64,000 bases of DNA, taken from assembly GCF_900104345.1 (NCBI RefSeq), contig NZ_FNJN01000002.1, positions 248,001 to 312,000 of the forward strand. Reading direction: 5' to 3'. The notes beneath the pieces are model-generated. The model saw only the letters and a list, made by a program, of their open reading frames with translations. It had not been told where the DNA came from and did no database searches. Numbering within the stretch: the stretch's first letter is position 1; the number at the start of each line of letters is the position of its first letter. A program made the position numbers and the translations under genes. Source of the stretch: Microbacterium testaceum StLB037. Lineage in GTDB: Bacteria; Actinomycetota; Actinomycetes; Actinomycetales; Microbacteriaceae. Below, in pieces: positions 24,626 to 33,486 of the stretch.

Positions 24626-25504
24626 ATGAGCGTCCAGCTGCCCCAGAACATCGCCACCCGACCCGTCACCGTGATCGGGGGTGGCACGCTCGGTCGTCGC
24701 ATCGCGCTGATGTTCGCCAGCGGAGGGGCCGACGTGCGCATCTTCGATCTCGCGGATGCCGTGCGCTCCGCCGCCGTCGCCTACGTCGAACAGACGCTGC
24801 CCTCGGTGGTGGCAGCCCGTGAGGGGGCCGTCGCCGGAACCGTGCAGGGCGCCGACGAGTTGGCATCCGCCGTCTCGAACGCCTGGCTCGTCGTCGAGGC
24901 CGTGCCGGAGCGCATCGAGCTGAAGACGTCGGTGTTCGGCGACCTCGACCGCCTCGCGCCGGCGGACGCCATCCTCGCGAGCAACTCGTCGTCGTTCGCG
25001 TCGCGCCTGATGATCGACGAGGTCGCGACGCCCGAGCGCGTGCTCAACATGCACTTCTACATGCCGCCGCAGCAGAATGCGGTCGACCTCATGAGCGACG
25101 GAAAGACCGCGTCGGAGGTCATCGCCTTCCTGCAGGAGCAGCTCCCGAACTTCGGGGTCTTCCCGTTCGTCGCCCGCCAGGAGTCGACCGGCTTCATCTT
25201 CAACCGCATCTGGGCCGCCATCAAGCGCGAGGCCCTCGCGGTCGTGGCCGACGGCGTCTCGACCCCCGAAGACGTCGACGCCATGTGGCGGGTCAACTCC
25301 GGCGCTCCCGCGGGCCCGTTCCAGATGATGGACCAGGTCGGCCTCGACGTCGTGCTCGACATCGAGCAGCACTACGCCGACGAGAACCCGCACCTGCCCG
25401 AGGGCCCGCGTGAGCTGTTGAGGAGCTACGTGGATGCCGGCAACCTGGGCGTGAAGTCGGGCCGCGGCTTCTACGACTACAGCGAGAAGACCGCCGCCGC
25501 CTGA
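24626..25504 (+). CDS. 3-hydroxyacyl-CoA dehydrogenase family protein
   Basis: ATG at 24626 with GAGAGGA upstream is chosen over an earlier in-frame ATG at 24494. The 292-residue enzyme starts with the NAD-binding motif 'VTVIGGGTLGRRIALMFASGG'-like (about 14-34). 'VVEAVPERIELKTSVFGDLD', 'LASNSSSF' and 'RVLNMHFYMPPQQ' carry the catalytic Ser-His-Glu region. 'SGAPAGPFQMMDQVGLDV' is the C-terminal substrate domain. Acting beside an acetoacetate decarboxylase-like enzyme it could oxidise a 3-hydroxyacyl or 3-hydroxy acid substrate. Confidence 0.87.
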   Translation: MSVQLPQNIATRPVTVIGGGTLGRRIALMFASGGADVRIFDLADAVRSAAVAYVEQTLPSVVAAREGAVAGTVQGADELASAVSNAWLVVEAVPERIELKTSVFGDLDRLAPADAILASNSSSFASRLMIDEVATPERVLNMHFYMPPQQNAVDLMSDGKTASEVIAFLQEQLPNFGVFPFVARQESTGFIFNRIWAAIKREALAVVADGVSTPEDVDAMWRVNSGAPAGPFQMMDQVGLDVVLDIEQHYADENPHLPEGPRELLRSYVDAGNLGVKSGRGFYDYSEKTAAA

Positions 25505-25515
25505 CCCGCGGGGCG

Positions 25516-26841
25516 TCAGGCGCGCGTGGCCTCGGCCTGCAGAACCTCGACCAGCACGTCGAGGCCGCGGTGGGCGTCGGCATCGCCGATCACGGCGGGC
25601 GGCACCACGTGCACGCGGTTGTCGGCGGTGAAGCCGAGCACGCCCTTCTCGAGCATCGCGGCCTTGATCGCGCCGATGCGTGCGGCGGCCAGAGGCTCGC
25701 GCGTGGCCTGGTCGGCGACGAGCTCGACGGCCCAGAACACGCCGCGACCGCGCACCTCGCCGACGAGCGGCGAGTCCTCGGCCAGCTGGCGCAGACGCGG
25801 GCCGATGACCTCCTCGCCGATGCGGCGAGCGTTCTCGATCACGCCCTCGTCGGCCATCGCCTGCTGAGCGGCGACGATGGATGCCGCAGCGAGCGGATGA
25901 CCCGAGTACGTCAAGCCACCGGGGAAGACGCGTCCGTCGAATACTGAGGCCACGGCATCCGAGATCGCCACGCCACCCACCGGGACGTATCCCGAGTTCA
26001 CGCCCTTCGCGAAAGTGATGAGGTCGGGCCGCACGTCGAACGCATCGAACGCGAACCACTCACCCGTGCGGGCGAAGCCGGCCATGACCTCGTCGAGGAT
26101 CAGCAGGATGCCGTAGCGGTCGGCGATCGCGCGGACGCCCTCGAGGTATCGGGGCGGGGGTACGAGCACGCCCGCGGTGCCGGGGATCGTCTCGAACAGG
26201 AACGCCGCGATCGTGTCGGGGCCCTCGGCCTGCACGGTGCGCTCGAGGTGGCGGAGGGCGCGCTCGCACTCCTGTTCGGGGGTCTCGGCCCAGAACTCCG
26301 ACCGGTAGAGGTAGGGGCCGAACACGTGCACGTGTCCGCGCGAGTACTCGTTCGGCATGCGGCGCCAATCGCCGGTCGCCACGATCGCCGACCCGGTGTT
26401 GCCGTGGTACGAGCGGTAGTGCGACACGATCTTGTCGCGACCCGTGGTCAGGCGGGCCATGCGGATGGCGTTCTCATTGGCATCCGCCCCGCCATTGGTG
26501 AAGAAGACCTTCGAGAACCCCTCGGGGGTCCGCTCGAGGATGAGCTCGGCCGCGTGCGCGCGCGTCTCGTTCGCGTGCGCGGGAGCGACCGTGGTCAGCT
26601 GCGCCGCCTGCTCCTGGATCGCGGCGACGACCCGCGGATGCTGGTGCCCGATGTTGACGTTGACGAGCATGCTCGAGAAGTCGAGGTAGCGTCGGCCGTC
26701 GGCATCCCAGACCTCCACTCCCGAGCCCCCGGCGAGGGGGAGCGGTGCGAGCGAGCCCTGCGCCGACCACGAGTGGAAGACGCTCGTGCGGTCGCGGTCG
26801 CTGATCTCGGCGTTGCGGGGAGTCGAGAGGGGTGTCGGCAT
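25516..26841 (-). CDS. Class III aminotransferase (omega-amino acid:pyruvate type)
   Basis: ATG at 26841 follows GGAGG and gives 441 residues. 'VFFTNGGADANENAIRMAR', 'HYRSYHGNTGSAI', 'LILDEVMAGFARTG' and the PLP lysine in 'LITFAKGVNSGYVPVG' identify the class III family. Closest in style are beta-alanine or taurine:pyruvate aminotransferases, which form semialdehydes. The methylmalonate/malonate-semialdehyde dehydrogenase 1.8 kb away is a logical next step, and the PucR gene is divergent from this one. The substrate is inferred. Confidence 0.87.
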   Translation of the reverse strand: MPTPLSTPRNAEISDRDRTSVFHSWSAQGSLAPLPLAGGSGVEVWDADGRRYLDFSSMLVNVNIGHQHPRVVAAIQEQAAQLTTVAPAHANETRAHAAELILERTPEGFSKVFFTNGGADANENAIRMARLTTGRDKIVSHYRSYHGNTGSAIVATGDWRRMPNEYSRGHVHVFGPYLYRSEFWAETPEQECERALRHLERTVQAEGPDTIAAFLFETIPGTAGVLVPPPRYLEGVRAIADRYGILLILDEVMAGFARTGEWFAFDAFDVRPDLITFAKGVNSGYVPVGGVAISDAVASVFDGRVFPGGLTYSGHPLAAASIVAAQQAMADEGVIENARRIGEEVIGPRLRQLAEDSPLVGEVRGRGVFWAVELVADQATREPLAAARIGAIKAAMLEKGVLGFTADNRVHVVPPAVIGDADAHRGLDVLVEVLQAEATRA

Positions 26842-26884
26842 GCCTCCAGTGTGAAAGCGTCGCGCCGTGTCGGGGAGCGCCGAT

Positions 26885-26914
26885 CTGTCGGTAATCTCTA
26901 CGGACGATCGACAG
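26885..26914. promoter_or_regulatory. Inverted repeat in the aminotransferase/PucR divergent region
   Basis: CTGTCG (26885-26890) and CGACAG (26909-26914) flank GTAATCTCTAC and a possible -10 element TAATCT (26892-26897). It is a candidate site for the PucR protein. Confidence 0.4.
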
Positions 26915-26925
26915 TTTGGCCCGCC

Positions 26926-28503
26926 ATGCCCGCGACGCTCCGCACCCTCCTCGACGACCCGTCGTTCCCCCTGCGCGTGCTGACCCGACTCGACGACGAC
27001 GCGCTCGATCGGCCCCTGTCGTGGGTGCACAGCTCCGACCTGCTCGATCCGACCCCGTACCTGGAGGCCGGCAACCTGCTTCTGACCAACGGGGCGCAGT
27101 TCTCTCCGGATCCGGATGCCGATGAGGCGCTGGCCTATTGCCGACGCCTCCGTGAGCTCGGGGTGGCGGGCCTCGGCTTCGCGACCGACATCATCCACGA
27201 CCGCGTGCCCGAGACCGTGGTGCGCGCGGGCGAGGCGGCCGACCTGCCGATCGTCGAGATCGCCGATCGCGCGCCGTTCATCCGCATCATCCGCTTCGTC
27301 GCCGACATCATCGCCGCCGAAGGAGCCGCGCGCCTGTCGTGGCTGCTCGATGCCCAGCGCGCGGTGGCGCGTGCCGCGGTGCGCGAGGACGGCCTGCGTG
27401 AGATCCTCGCCACTCTGTCGCGCCTGCTCGACGCCTGGGTCGAGCTGTACGACGCGGTCGGCGGTCGCCTGTCGTCTCCGGGCCTGCGCGGGGCGCCGGC
27501 CGAGGTCGAGGCCGAGGTCGGCCGCGACGTGCGGCGCCTGCTCGAACGGCGGACCGCTGCGAGCCTCGTCGTGCCCTCGGCCGGCCACGCGCTGGTCCAG
27601 ACGATCGGGCAAAGCGGGCGACTGCGCGGCGTGCTCGCGGTAGGCGGACCCGAGCCGCTCGACCCCGCGGGCCGGGATCTCGTGGCCTCGGTCGTGGCGC
27701 TGGCGAGCATCGCGCTCGAGCAGCAGCGCGGACTGCAGTCGGCCCTGCGCGGCGTGCGCGCGGGCGTCATCGACCTGCTCGTCAACGGACACGGCGACAC
27801 GGCCCGGCGCGTGGCCGCGTCGGCGCTCGGGGGTCTCCCCGCGGCGCCGTACCTGGTCGGGGTCGTGCGCGGGGCGGCAGCGCTCGGGGGTCTCCCCGCG
27901 GCGCCGTACCTGGTCGGGGTCGTGCGCGGGGCGGCAGCGCTTGCGGGACTGCACGACGAGCTCGACCTCGTCTCGAGCGACCCCGCCCGCATGTTCTCTG
28001 CCGAGCGCGACGACGACATCATCGTGCTCGTGGCGGACGACGCGGCCCCCGCGCTCGCGGCGCTCGCCGCGCGACGGGGTCTTCACGTCGGAACAGCGCG
28101 CCACGAGGCGGGTGACGATCTCGCCGAGAACCTGCGCCGTGCCGTGCACGCGGCTCGCGACGCCGAGGCGGGCACCCTCCGCGCCTACGACGACCTGGCC
28201 GGCCGCGGCCTGATGGGCGCGCTGCGCGAACGCGGCGGCGAGGTGCTCGCGCGCTCCCTTCTGCAGCCCCTCGAGGCACTGCCGGCCGCCGAGCAAGAAC
28301 GCATGCGTGAGTCGGCGCGGGTCTGGCTCGACGCCAACGGCGCCTGGGATCCCGCGGCGCGGAGCCTCGGCATCCATCGCCACACCCTGAGGGCGCGCAT
28401 GGCGCAGCTCGAGCAGGTGCTCGAGCTCGACCTGTCGAGCTTCGCCGCGCGCGCCGAGCTGTGGGCCGCACTGGAGCTGGCGGGTCCTCCCGCCCGCGCG
28501 TGA
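26926..28503 (+). CDS. PucR-family transcriptional regulator with an internal 19-residue tandem duplication
   Basis: ATG at 26926 gives 525 residues. An N-terminal PucR sensor domain (about 5-125, 'HSSDLLDPTPYLEAGNLLLTNG') is followed by a GGDEF-like region (about 290-400) and a C-terminal helix-turn-helix ('WLDANGAWDPAARSLGIHRHTLRARM', in two runs). PucR proteins respond to small metabolites and activate neighbouring catabolic genes. Residues 300-318 and 319-337 are identical copies of ALGGLPAAPYLVGVVRGAA, caused by a perfect 57-bp DNA duplication at 27823-27936. The stop codon lies inside repeat family 2. It probably controls the divergent aminotransferase. Confidence 0.88.
   Translation: MPATLRTLLDDPSFPLRVLTRLDDDALDRPLSWVHSSDLLDPTPYLEAGNLLLTNGAQFSPDPDADEALAYCRRLRELGVAGLGFATDIIHDRVPETVVRAGEAADLPIVEIADRAPFIRIIRFVADIIAAEGAARLSWLLDAQRAVARAAVREDGLREILATLSRLLDAWVELYDAVGGRLSSPGLRGAPAEVEAEVGRDVRRLLERRTAASLVVPSAGHALVQTIGQSGRLRGVLAVGGPEPLDPAGRDLVASVVALASIALEQQRGLQSALRGVRAGVIDLLVNGHGDTARRVAASALGGLPAAPYLVGVVRGAAALGGLPAAPYLVGVVRGAAALAGLHDELDLVSSDPARMFSAERDDDIIVLVADDAAPALAALAARRGLHVGTARHEAGDDLAENLRRAVHAARDAEAGTLRAYDDLAGRGLMGALRERGGEVLARSLLQPLEALPAAEQERMRESARVWLDANGAWDPAARSLGIHRHTLRARMAQLEQVLELDLSSFAARAELWAALELAGPPARA
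27823..27936 (+). repeat. Perfect 57-bp tandem duplication inside the PucR gene
   Basis: Bases 27823-27879 and 27880-27936 are identical. The unit is a multiple of three and keeps the frame. A GCGCT remnant follows the second copy, which fits slippage or unequal exchange at this short match. Confidence 0.95.
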
Positions 28504-28560
28504 GGGGTCACCTTCTGTCGCTTCGGCGCGCGCCAGGCGACGCTTCTTGACCCCTCACGC
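28498..28560. repeat. Palindromic intergenic repeat, family 2, copy 1
   Basis: Outer arms GCGTGAGGGGTCA (28498-28510) and TGACCCCTCACGC (28548-28560) match perfectly. An inner stem GTCGC/GCGAC (28517-28521, 28537-28541) is separated by short T-rich bulges. The left arm contains the PucR stop codon. Copy 2 is at 53987-54049. Confidence 0.9.
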
Positions 28561-28579
28561 GAAGCGCGGGACGGAACGA

Positions 28580-28628
28580 CGGATGCCGCGACCCCAGGCT
28601 CGCGGGGAGCCCGGGGGCACGGCATCCG
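28580..28628 (-). terminator. Long hairpin beyond the mmsA stop
   Basis: CGGATGCC (28580-28587) and GGCATCCG (28621-28628) can close a GC-rich stem-loop 12 bp past the mmsA stop at 28640. Confidence 0.45.
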
Positions 28629-28639
28629 GTGCCGACGAC

Positions 28640-30154
28640 TCAGCTGTTCTGGGGGAAGCCGAGGTTGATGCCGCCGTGGGTGGCGGGGTCGAGCCAGCGG
28701 CTGGTGACGGCCTTCTCGCGGGTGAAGAAGTCGAAGCCGTGCACGCCGTAGGCCTTCGCGTCGCCAAACAGGCTCTTCTTCCACCCGCCGAACGAGTGGT
28801 ACGCCACCGGCACGGGGATCGGCACGTTGATGCCGATCATGCCGACCTGCACCTCGTGCTGGAAGCGGCGGGCGGCTCCGCCGTCGTTGGTGAAGATCGC
28901 CGTGCCGTTGCCGAACTCGCCGCCGTTGATGAGGGCGAGGCCCTCTTCGTACGTGTTCACGCGCACGACCGAGAGCACGGGGCCGAAGATCTCCTCGGTG
29001 TAGGCGCGCGACGTGGTCGGCACCTCGTCGAGCAGGGTGGGGCCGAAGAAGAAGCCCTCCTCGTGCCCGTCGACCGAGAATCCGCGGCCGTCGACGACGA
29101 TGGTCGCGCCGTCGGCTTCAGCGATGTCGACGTACGAGGCCACCTTCTCGCGGTGCGCGCCCGAGATGAGGGGGCCCATGTCGGGCTCGTCGGCATCCGC
29201 TCCGTTTCCGATGCGGAGCTTCGTGATCCGCTCGGTGACCTTGGCGATCAGCTCGTCGGCGACCGGCTCGACGGCCAGCACGACCGAGATGGCCATGCAC
29301 CGCTCGCCCGCGGCGCCGAAGCCGGCGTTGACGGCGGAGTCAGCCACGAGGTCGAGGTCGGCGTCGGGCAGCACCAACATGTGGTTCTTCGCGCCGCCCA
29401 GGGCCTGCACGCGCTTGCCGTTCTTCGACGCGGTCTCGTAGATGTACTGAGCGATGGGGGTGGAGCCGACGAACGAGATCGACTGCACCTCGGGGGCCTC
29501 GAGCAGTCCGTCGACGGCGACCTTGTCGCCCTGCAGCACGGTGAAGGCGCCGGCGGGAAGGCCCGCCTCCTTCCACAGGCGCGCGAGCCAGAGCGAGGCG
29601 GAGGGATCTTTCTCGCTCGGCTTCAGCACGACGGCGTTGCCGGCGGCGAGGGCGATGGGGAAGAACCACATCGGCACCATGGCGGGGAAGTTGAAGGGGC
29701 TGATGATGCCGACGACGCCGAGCGGCTGCTTGAGCGAGTACACGTCGACGCCGCTGGAGGCGTTCTCGCTGTAGGCGCCCTTGATGAGGTGCGGGAAGCC
29801 GGTCGCGAGCTCAACGACCTCCTGGCCGCGGGCGATCTCGCCCATCGCGTCGGAGAGCACCTTGCCGTGCTCGGCGGTGAGGATCTCGGCCAGCTCGCCC
29901 TTGCGCGCGTTCAACAGCTCGCGGAACGCGAACAGCACGCTCTGGCGCTTCGCGATGGAGGAGCCGCTCCACTCGGCGAAGCCGCGACTGGCCGAGGCGA
30001 TGGCGGCCTGGATGTCGGCCTCGCCGGCCAGGGCGACGTGCGCCTGCACCGCGCCGGTGGCGGGGTTGTAGACGGGGGCGGTGCGTCCGCCCGTCGGGGC
30101 GCTCTCTGCGCCGTCGATCCAGTGCGCGATGACGGGGAGGTCGTGGTCGGTCAT
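28640..30154 (-). CDS. mmsA: CoA-acylating methylmalonate-semialdehyde dehydrogenase
   Basis: The 504-residue enzyme converts methylmalonate or malonate semialdehyde with NAD+ and CoA to propionyl- or acetyl-CoA. Signatures include 'PFNFPAMVPMWFFPIALAAG' (about 152-171), 'FVGSTPIAQYIYETAS', 'LGGAKNHMLVLPDADLD' and the catalytic Cys in 'GAAGERCMAISV'. These set MmsA/IolA apart from other aldehyde dehydrogenases. It could serve valine, inositol or beta-alanine breakdown; the nearby omega-amino acid aminotransferase favours the last. Confidence 0.95.
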   Translation of the reverse strand: MTDHDLPVIAHWIDGAESAPTGGRTAPVYNPATGAVQAHVALAGEADIQAAIASASRGFAEWSGSSIAKRQSVLFAFRELLNARKGELAEILTAEHGKVLSDAMGEIARGQEVVELATGFPHLIKGAYSENASSGVDVYSLKQPLGVVGIISPFNFPAMVPMWFFPIALAAGNAVVLKPSEKDPSASLWLARLWKEAGLPAGAFTVLQGDKVAVDGLLEAPEVQSISFVGSTPIAQYIYETASKNGKRVQALGGAKNHMLVLPDADLDLVADSAVNAGFGAAGERCMAISVVLAVEPVADELIAKVTERITKLRIGNGADADEPDMGPLISGAHREKVASYVDIAEADGATIVVDGRGFSVDGHEEGFFFGPTLLDEVPTTSRAYTEEIFGPVLSVVRVNTYEEGLALINGGEFGNGTAIFTNDGGAARRFQHEVQVGMIGINVPIPVPVAYHSFGGWKKSLFGDAKAYGVHGFDFFTREKAVTSRWLDPATHGGINLGFPQNS

Positions 30155-30279
30155 GGATCCCAGTAAAGAGATCCCGACCCGGGTCCGCCGTCGACAATCG
30201 GGCGACCGCACCCGTGAAGGGAGGACAGATCGGCAGGATGCCGGATCCTGAGAACCTCGTATGCGGTACACCCTGAGTT

Positions 30280-30294
30280 TGAGAACGATTATCA
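30280..30294. promoter_or_regulatory. Zur box upstream of znuA
   Basis: TGAGAACGATTATCA is a 15-bp imperfect palindrome close to the Zur consensus with its central A/T-rich core. It ends 19 bp before the znuA start. The zur gene follows the znu operon. Confidence 0.8.
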
Positions 30295-30313
30295 ACGGCG
30301 ATACGGTTTCCTT

Positions 30314-31315
30314 ATGACCCGCCGCATTCTCGCCCCCGTCGTCCTCGGGGCCGTCTCCGTTCTCGCGCTCGCCGGCTGCGCCGGAGGCACCGCCTCGCCC
30401 GCTTCGTCGGACTCGTCCGGAAAGGTCAAGGTCGTGGCATCCACCGACGTCTACGGCTCGATCGCCCAGGCGGTCGGCGGCGAGTACGTCGACGTGGCCT
30501 CGATCATCACCTCGCCCAGCCAGGACCCGCACGAGTACGAGGCGAGCGCGCAAGACCAGCTGACGCTGAAGAACGCCGGTCTCGTGATCGAGAACGGCGC
30601 CGGTTACGACGCGTTCATGGAGTCCCTCATCCAGGCCAGCGGCACGTCGGCTCCCGTGCTCACCGCCGTGGAGTACAACCACGACTACCCCGGGTCGAAG
30701 GATCACTCCGACGACGACGCGAGCCCCGCCCCGAGCGAGAGCGCCGACGATCACGCGCACGCTGAGGGCGACGGTCACGACCACATCGAGGGCTTCAACG
30801 AGCACGTCTGGTACGACCCCCACACCATCGAAGACCTCACCGAGGCCATCGCCGACGAACTGGGCAAGATCGCGCCCGACCACGTCGCCGACTTCAACGC
30901 CAACGCCGAGGCCTTCACCCAGCAGATCGCCGGTCTCGAGGACTCCCTCGACGCGATCAAGGCGAAGGATGCCGGCAAGAAGATCTTCGTGACAGAGCCG
31001 GTGCCGGTGTACCTGACCACCACCGCGGGCCTCGACAACGCGACCCCCAACGAGTTCAGCGAGGCGGTCGAAGAGGGCCAGGACGTCCCGCCCGCGACCC
31101 TGCTTGAGTCGCTCCAGCTGTTGGACTCGGGTCAGATCACCGTCATGATCGTCAACCCGCAGACCGGCGGCGCCGAGGTCACACAGGTGCAGAACGAAGC
31201 GAAGTCCAAGAACATCCCCGTGATCGAGTTCACGGAAACGCTCCCCGAGGGACAGACTTACATCTCGTGGATGCAGAGCAACATCACGGCGCTGTCCGAC
31301 GCGCTGGCGGCGTGA
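30314..31315 (+). CDS. znuA: Zinc ABC transporter substrate-binding lipoprotein
   Basis: The 333-residue protein has a lipobox LAGC (Cys22) and the ZnuA fold: 'VVASTDVYGSIAQAVGG', 'DPHEYEASAQD' (first zinc His), 'NEHVWYDPHTIEDL' (second His) and 'FVTEPVPVYL'. A His/Asp-rich loop ('DDHAHAEGDGHDH', about 142-154) is typical of zinc rather than manganese binders. It delivers zinc to ZnuB and overlaps znuC by GTGA. Confidence 0.93.
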   Translation: MTRRILAPVVLGAVSVLALAGCAGGTASPASSDSSGKVKVVASTDVYGSIAQAVGGEYVDVASIITSPSQDPHEYEASAQDQLTLKNAGLVIENGAGYDAFMESLIQASGTSAPVLTAVEYNHDYPGSKDHSDDDASPAPSESADDHAHAEGDGHDHIEGFNEHVWYDPHTIEDLTEAIADELGKIAPDHVADFNANAEAFTQQIAGLEDSLDAIKAKDAGKKIFVTEPVPVYLTTTAGLDNATPNEFSEAVEEGQDVPPATLLESLQLLDSGQITVMIVNPQTGGAEVTQVQNEAKSKNIPVIEFTETLPEGQTYISWMQSNITALSDALAA

Positions 31316-32127
31316 GCGCGACCGCACCGCTGCGCATCCGCGGAGCCGCCCTCGAAAGAGGGGGCCGGGAGCTCTGGGCCGGGCTCGACCTCGAGGTCGA
31401 GCCCGGCGAGCTCGTCGCGGTGCTCGGACCCAGCGGCTCGGGCAAGACCACGCTGCTGCGCGCGATCCTCGGGCTCGAACGCCTCAGCGGGGGATCGATC
31501 GAGGCGCTCGGAGCCCCGGTGCGCCGCGCCGGCAACCGCCGCATCGGCTACATCCCCCAGCAGCGCCCCCTGCCGCGCGAGACGCCCCTCCGCGGCCGCG
31601 ACATCATCGGTCTCGGGGTCGACGGGCACCGACTCGGCCTGCCCCTGTCGCGCAAGAAGGATCGCGCGCGCATCGACGAACTGCTCGAGGCGGTGGGGGC
31701 CACCGCGTTCGGCGACCGCCCCGTGGGGCTCCTCTCCGGCGGAGAGCAGCAGCGACTGCGCGTGGGCCAAGCCCTCGCCGACGACCCCGCCCTCCTGCTC
31801 TGCGACGAGCCGCTGACGAGCCTCGACCTCGCCAACCAGCAAGCCGTCGTGCGACTCATCGACCGCCACCGTCGCGAGCGCGACGCCGCCGTGCTGCTGG
31901 TCACCCACGACATCAATCCCGTGCTGTCGCGCGTCGACCGCATCCTCTACATCGCCAACGGGCGCTTCACCCTCGGGACTCCCGACGAGGTGCTCACGAC
32001 CGCGACCCTCTCGGCCCTGTACGGCGCCCCCGTGTTCGTCGTCCGCGCCGGCGACCAGCTCATCGTCGTCGGAGCCCCGGATGCCGAGGACGCCCACCAC
32101 CATCACCACGACGAGGACGACGCATGA
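31312..32127 (+). CDS. znuC: Zinc ABC transporter ATP-binding protein with His-rich tail
   Basis: GTG at 31312 overlaps the znuA stop; an earlier in-frame ATG at 31267 would lie inside znuA. The 271 residues contain Walker A 'GPSGSGKTT', signature 'LLSGGEQQRLRVGQA' and Walker B 'LLLCDEPLTSLD'. The protein ends 'AHHHHHDEDDA', a possible zinc-binding tail. It overlaps znuB by ATGA. Confidence 0.93.
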   Translation: MSATAPLRIRGAALERGGRELWAGLDLEVEPGELVAVLGPSGSGKTTLLRAILGLERLSGGSIEALGAPVRRAGNRRIGYIPQQRPLPRETPLRGRDIIGLGVDGHRLGLPLSRKKDRARIDELLEAVGATAFGDRPVGLLSGGEQQRLRVGQALADDPALLLCDEPLTSLDLANQQAVVRLIDRHRRERDAAVLLVTHDINPVLSRVDRILYIANGRFTLGTPDEVLTTATLSALYGAPVFVVRAGDQLIVVGAPDAEDAHHHHHDEDDA

Positions 32128-32984
32128 ACTGGTCCGACGTCGGCACCGCCCTCTTCGGCGGGGTGAGCCAGTACGGCGCGATCCTCGAGCTGGTGCAGAA
32201 CTCCGTCTACGCGGGTGCGGTCCTGGGCCTGGTGGGCGGCCTCATCGGTGTCTTCGTCATGCAGCGCGACATGGCCTTCGCCGTGCACGGGATCAGCGAG
32301 CTGTCGTTCGCCGGCGCCGCGGTGGCCCTGCTCATCGGCGTCGACGTCGTGTCGGGCTCGATCGTGGGCTCCCTCATCGCGGCCGCACTGATCGGGGTGC
32401 TGGGCGCCCGCGCGCGCGATCGCAACTCGATCATCGGCGTGCTCATGCCGTTCGGCCTGGGTGTCGGCATCCTGTGCCTTTCGCTCTACAACGGGCGCAG
32501 CGCGACGCGCTTCAGCCTGCTGACCGGGCAGATCGTGTCGGTGCAGAGCGAGCAGCTCGGGTGGCTCGTGGTGATCGGCGTCGCGGTGCTGGTCGCCCTG
32601 CTGCTCATCTGGCGCCCGCTGCGCTTCGACTCCCTCGACCCGCAGTCGGCGGCCGCACGCGGAGTGCCCACCACCGCCGTGTCGCTGGCATTCATGCTGC
32701 TGCTCGGCCTGATCGTCGCCGTGGCGGTGCACATCATCGGCGCACTGCTGGTGATGGCGCTGTTGGTCACGCCCGCCGCGGCGGCCATGCGCGTGGCATC
32801 CGGTCCCCTCTCGGTGCCGCTGCTGGCCGCGCTGTTCGGCTTCGTCTCGGCCGTGGGCGGAGTGCTGCTCGCGGTGGCCGGAACGCTGCCGGTGAGCCCG
32901 TACATCACGACCATCTCGTTCGCGATCTACCTCGTGTGCCGCCTGGTCGGCGCCCGCCGCGATCGCACGACCCGGGCGGTCTGA
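32124..32984 (+). CDS. znuB: Zinc ABC transporter permease
   Basis: The 286-residue membrane protein has eight to nine helices and the ABC-3 family motif 'FAVHGISELSFAGAAVALLIG', seen in two runs near residues 52-72. 'FSLLTGQIVSV' and 'VHIIGALLVMALLVTPAAAA' are also family features. It forms the zinc channel with ZnuC. Confidence 0.94.
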   Translation: MNWSDVGTALFGGVSQYGAILELVQNSVYAGAVLGLVGGLIGVFVMQRDMAFAVHGISELSFAGAAVALLIGVDVVSGSIVGSLIAAALIGVLGARARDRNSIIGVLMPFGLGVGILCLSLYNGRSATRFSLLTGQIVSVQSEQLGWLVVIGVAVLVALLLIWRPLRFDSLDPQSAAARGVPTTAVSLAFMLLLGLIVAVAVHIIGALLVMALLVTPAAAAMRVASGPLSVPLLAALFGFVSAVGGVLLAVAGTLPVSPYITTISFAIYLVCRLVGARRDRTTRAV

Positions 32985-33059
32985 GGGCGCCGACCATCTC
33001 CGGGCCGTGTGTGCCCAGGCGACATCGCCCGCGCCCAGCCGATTCACCGATCGCCTCGC

Positions 33060-33075
33060 TAGACTCGCGGCCATG
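33060..33075 (+). promoter_or_regulatory. Near-leaderless promoter of zur
   Basis: TAGACT (33060-33065) ends seven bases before the ATG at 33073, with no ribosome-binding site. Confidence 0.55.
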
Positions 33076-33486
33076 GTCCAGCGCAATACGTGGCAGCGCG
33101 AACGCGTGCGGGAGGCTCTGTCCGGAGCTCCCGGCTTCGTCAGCGCCCAGTCGCTGCACGCGACCCTGCGCGACGAGAACACCGGCATCGGCCTCGCGAC
33201 CGTCTACCGCACCCTCGCGGGTCTCGCGGCCCGCGGCGATGCCGACTCCCTGCAGAGCCCCGACGGCGAGAACCTGTTCCGCGCCTGCGAGACGCGCGGT
33301 CACCACCACCACCTGATCTGCCGTTCGTGCGGCAAGGCGGTCGAGATCGCAGCGACCGACGTCGAAGAGTGGGCGCAGCGCACCGCCGCGCAGCACGGCT
33401 TCAGCGAGGCCGAGCACGTGGTCGACATCTTCGGCATCTGCACCGATTGCGCCCACGCCCGGGCTCGTGAGCGTGGCGACGAGTAG
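33073..33486 (+). CDS. zur: Fur-family regulator, probable zinc uptake regulator
   Basis: ATG at 33073 gives 137 residues; an in-frame GTG at 33007 is possible but lies before the promoter-like TAGACT. The DNA-binding part contains 'GIGLATVYRTLAGLAARGDAD', split over residues 38-58. A metal-binding 'GHHHHLICRSCGK' (Cys83, Cys86) and 'GICTDC' (Cys123, Cys126) form the structural zinc site. Its place directly after znuACB and the box before znuA support Zur over Fur. Confidence 0.9.
   Translation: MVQRNTWQRERVREALSGAPGFVSAQSLHATLRDENTGIGLATVYRTLAGLAARGDADSLQSPDGENLFRACETRGHHHHLICRSCGKAVEIAATDVEEWAQRTAAQHGFSEAEHVVDIFGICTDCAHARARERGDE

Noticed and set aside
33007..33072. GTG 33007 as the zur start
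   Set aside because: The added 22 residues are not Fur-like and the promoter-like TAGACT lies inside them.
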